From JBBSVE01 sp038233815 (lineage in GTDB: Bacteria > Pseudomonadota > Alphaproteobacteria > Rhodobacterales > Rhodobacteraceae): a stretch of 7,353 nt of DNA. Made by a program: the position numbers and the translations under genes. Each line of letters starts with the position of its first letter. Positions within the stretch are counted from its first letter, which is position 1. Positions 6,516-7,353 of the stretch are shown here, in pieces. Under the pieces are notes generated by a model that did not search any database, was not told where the DNA came from, and saw only the letters and a program-made list of their open reading frames with translations. The stretch covers positions 1 through 7,353 of the forward strand of contig JBBSVE010000146.1 of NCBI GenBank assembly GCA_038233815.1, in the 5' to 3' direction.

Positions 6516-6546
6516 TGGAGGCCCCGAAGCCCCCGTTTCGCCCCGC

Positions 6547-7353
6547 TCAGGGTGCAAGCGACAGAAGGCCGCCCGCCTGCCGGACGATCCGCCCGTCGAG
6601 TTCCAGCGTCAGAAGCTCGGAGGCGAGGATCGCGGGCGGCACCGCCAGATCGCGGATCAACTGGTCCTCCGCCAGCGGCGATGGCCCCAGCCGTGCGAGG
6701 ATGAGGCCGTGCAGCGCATCGCCCACCGCAGGCGGAGGCGGCGCGCCCACCGCAGGCGTCGGCTGTATCCGCATTCGGGCGGGGGGCGGAGCGGCCACGC
6801 CCGGTCCCACCGCCTCGATCACGTCGGATGCGCCGCGCACGAGGATCGCCCCCTCGCGCAGCAGCTGATTGCAACCCGCCGCGCGCGCGTCGAACGGATG
6901 GCCCGGGACGGCCAGCACCTCGCGTCCCTGTTCCAGTGCGGTGCGCGCGGTGATGAGGCTGCCCGACCGCGTCGCCGCCTCGACCACTACCACGGCGCGC
7001 GCGAGACCGGAGATGATGCGGTTGCGCAGCGGGAAATGGCGCGCCTGCGGCTCCAGCCCCATCGGCTGCTCGGAGAGCCGGCAGCCCCTTTCCGCGATCT
7101 CGTGCGCGAGGGCGGTATTCTCCACCGGGTAGATCACGTCCACCCCGCCGGCCTGCACCGCCACGGTGCCGGTCGCCATCGCCGCCGCATGGGCCTCCGC
7201 GTCGATCCCACGCGCGAGGCCGGAAACGGTGACATAGCCATGCGCGCCCAGCGTCTCCGCCAACCGACGCGCCATCCGCAGACCCAGCGACGACGCGTTT
7301 CGCGCGCCCACCAGTGCCACCGCAGGACGGTTCAGAAGGCTCACGTCGCCCAG
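6547..7353 (-). CDS. dprA: DNA-processing protein DprA/Smf, 5' end missing
   Basis: The last 268 codons of a protein that loads RecA onto incoming single-stranded DNA in natural transformation; it is also conserved in many bacteria not known to be competent. The frame is open to the window edge and begins LGDVSLLNRPAVALVGARNA, so the GTG at 7344 is internal and the start lies outside; roughly the first 100 residues (N-terminal helical domain) are missing. The Rossmann-like core is clear: VALVGARNASSLG, VSGLARGIDAEAHAAA, AGGVDVIYPVEN, FPLRNRIISGLA, EAATRSGSLITARTALEQGR and VLAVPGHPFD, in the family's order. A Pro/Ala-rich linker follows, then a C-terminal winged-helix domain (LHGLILARLGPSPLAEDQLI to the end) typical of the longer DprA proteins. 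It lies 124 bases upstream of topA on the same strand, a common pairing. No frameshift or missing core motif is visible. Confidence 0.95.
   Translation of the reverse strand: MGDVSLLNRPAVALVGARNASSLGLRMARRLAETLGAHGYVTVSGLARGIDAEAHAAAMATGTVAVQAGGVDVIYPVENTALAHEIAERGCRLSEQPMGLEPQARHFPLRNRIISGLARAVVVVEAATRSGSLITARTALEQGREVLAVPGHPFDARAAGCNQLLREGAILVRGASDVIEAVGPGVAAPPPARMRIQPTPAVGAPPPPAVGDALHGLILARLGPSPLAEDQLIRDLAVPPAILASELLTLELDGRIVRQAGGLLSLAP
6720..6758 (-). repeat. Short tandem duplication in the DprA linker
   Basis: The 15-base plus-strand string CGCCCACCGCAGGCG occurs at 6720-6734 and again at 6744-6758, a 24-base period. It keeps the reading frame and gives TPAVGAPP then PPAVGDAL in the flexible linker between the Rossmann core and the winged helix. 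It is probably a neutral slippage event. Confidence 0.6.

Noticed and set aside
6423..6557. Longer TopA N-terminus
   Set aside because: The added residues are Pro/Arg/Gly-rich and cross the hairpin, the promoter candidate and the end of dprA; TOPRIM begins right after the ATG at 6422.
3666..6704. A 1012-codon open frame on the plus strand, longer than topA, which it covers
   Set aside because: It is the antisense shadow of topA. The translation is Arg/His/Leu-rich with no recognisable domain, while the minus strand encodes a complete topoisomerase with all catalytic motifs. Such frames are expected opposite GC-rich genes.
1..7353. Mobile element, CRISPR array, tRNA/rRNA gene or unknown gene cluster
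   Set aside because: All substantial sequence is explained by six known genes with consistent composition. No long terminal repeats, regular spaced repeats or RNA-gene cloverleaf were seen by eye.

Overview
This GC-rich window looks like chromosomal DNA from an alphaproteobacterium, most likely a member of the Rhodobacteraceae/Roseobacter group. I infer this from base composition, protein character and the choXWV and dprA-topA gene sets; no species can be named. It reads as two ordinary, well-organised blocks that meet tail to tail. I saw no insertion sequence, CRISPR array, tRNA/rRNA gene, phage gene or sign of an undescribed system.

The left block (1-3700) handles choline uptake and conversion to glycine betaine. 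On the minus strand lie the 5' end of betB (betaine aldehyde dehydrogenase, cut by the window edge) and betI (TetR-type choline-responsive repressor), joined by a one-base TGATG overlap. Diverging on the plus strand is choXWV, a complete choline ABC importer: periplasmic binding protein ChoX, permease ChoW and ATPase ChoV. The 96-base gap between betI and choX holds a 20-bp imperfect palindrome (775-794) that is a strong candidate BetI operator. One repressor site could thus control uptake and oxidation together. A GC-rich hairpin separates choX from choW and probably makes the binding protein more abundant than the membrane parts. choW and choV overlap by ATGA.

The right block (3714-7353) is minus-strand housekeeping DNA: the 3' part of dprA (DNA-processing protein) followed by topA (DNA topoisomerase I), a pairing widespread in proteobacteria. 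The 124-base gap between them contains a perfect TTGACA -35 box with a weak -10, a long GC-rich hairpin and a good Shine-Dalgarno sequence for topA. The stop codons of choV and topA are only 13 bases apart, with no convincing terminator between them.

Every stretch is accounted for and no gene-free interval exceeds 300 bases. The most useful observations are regulatory: the shared operator, the choX-choW hairpin and the promoter/hairpin leader of topA.
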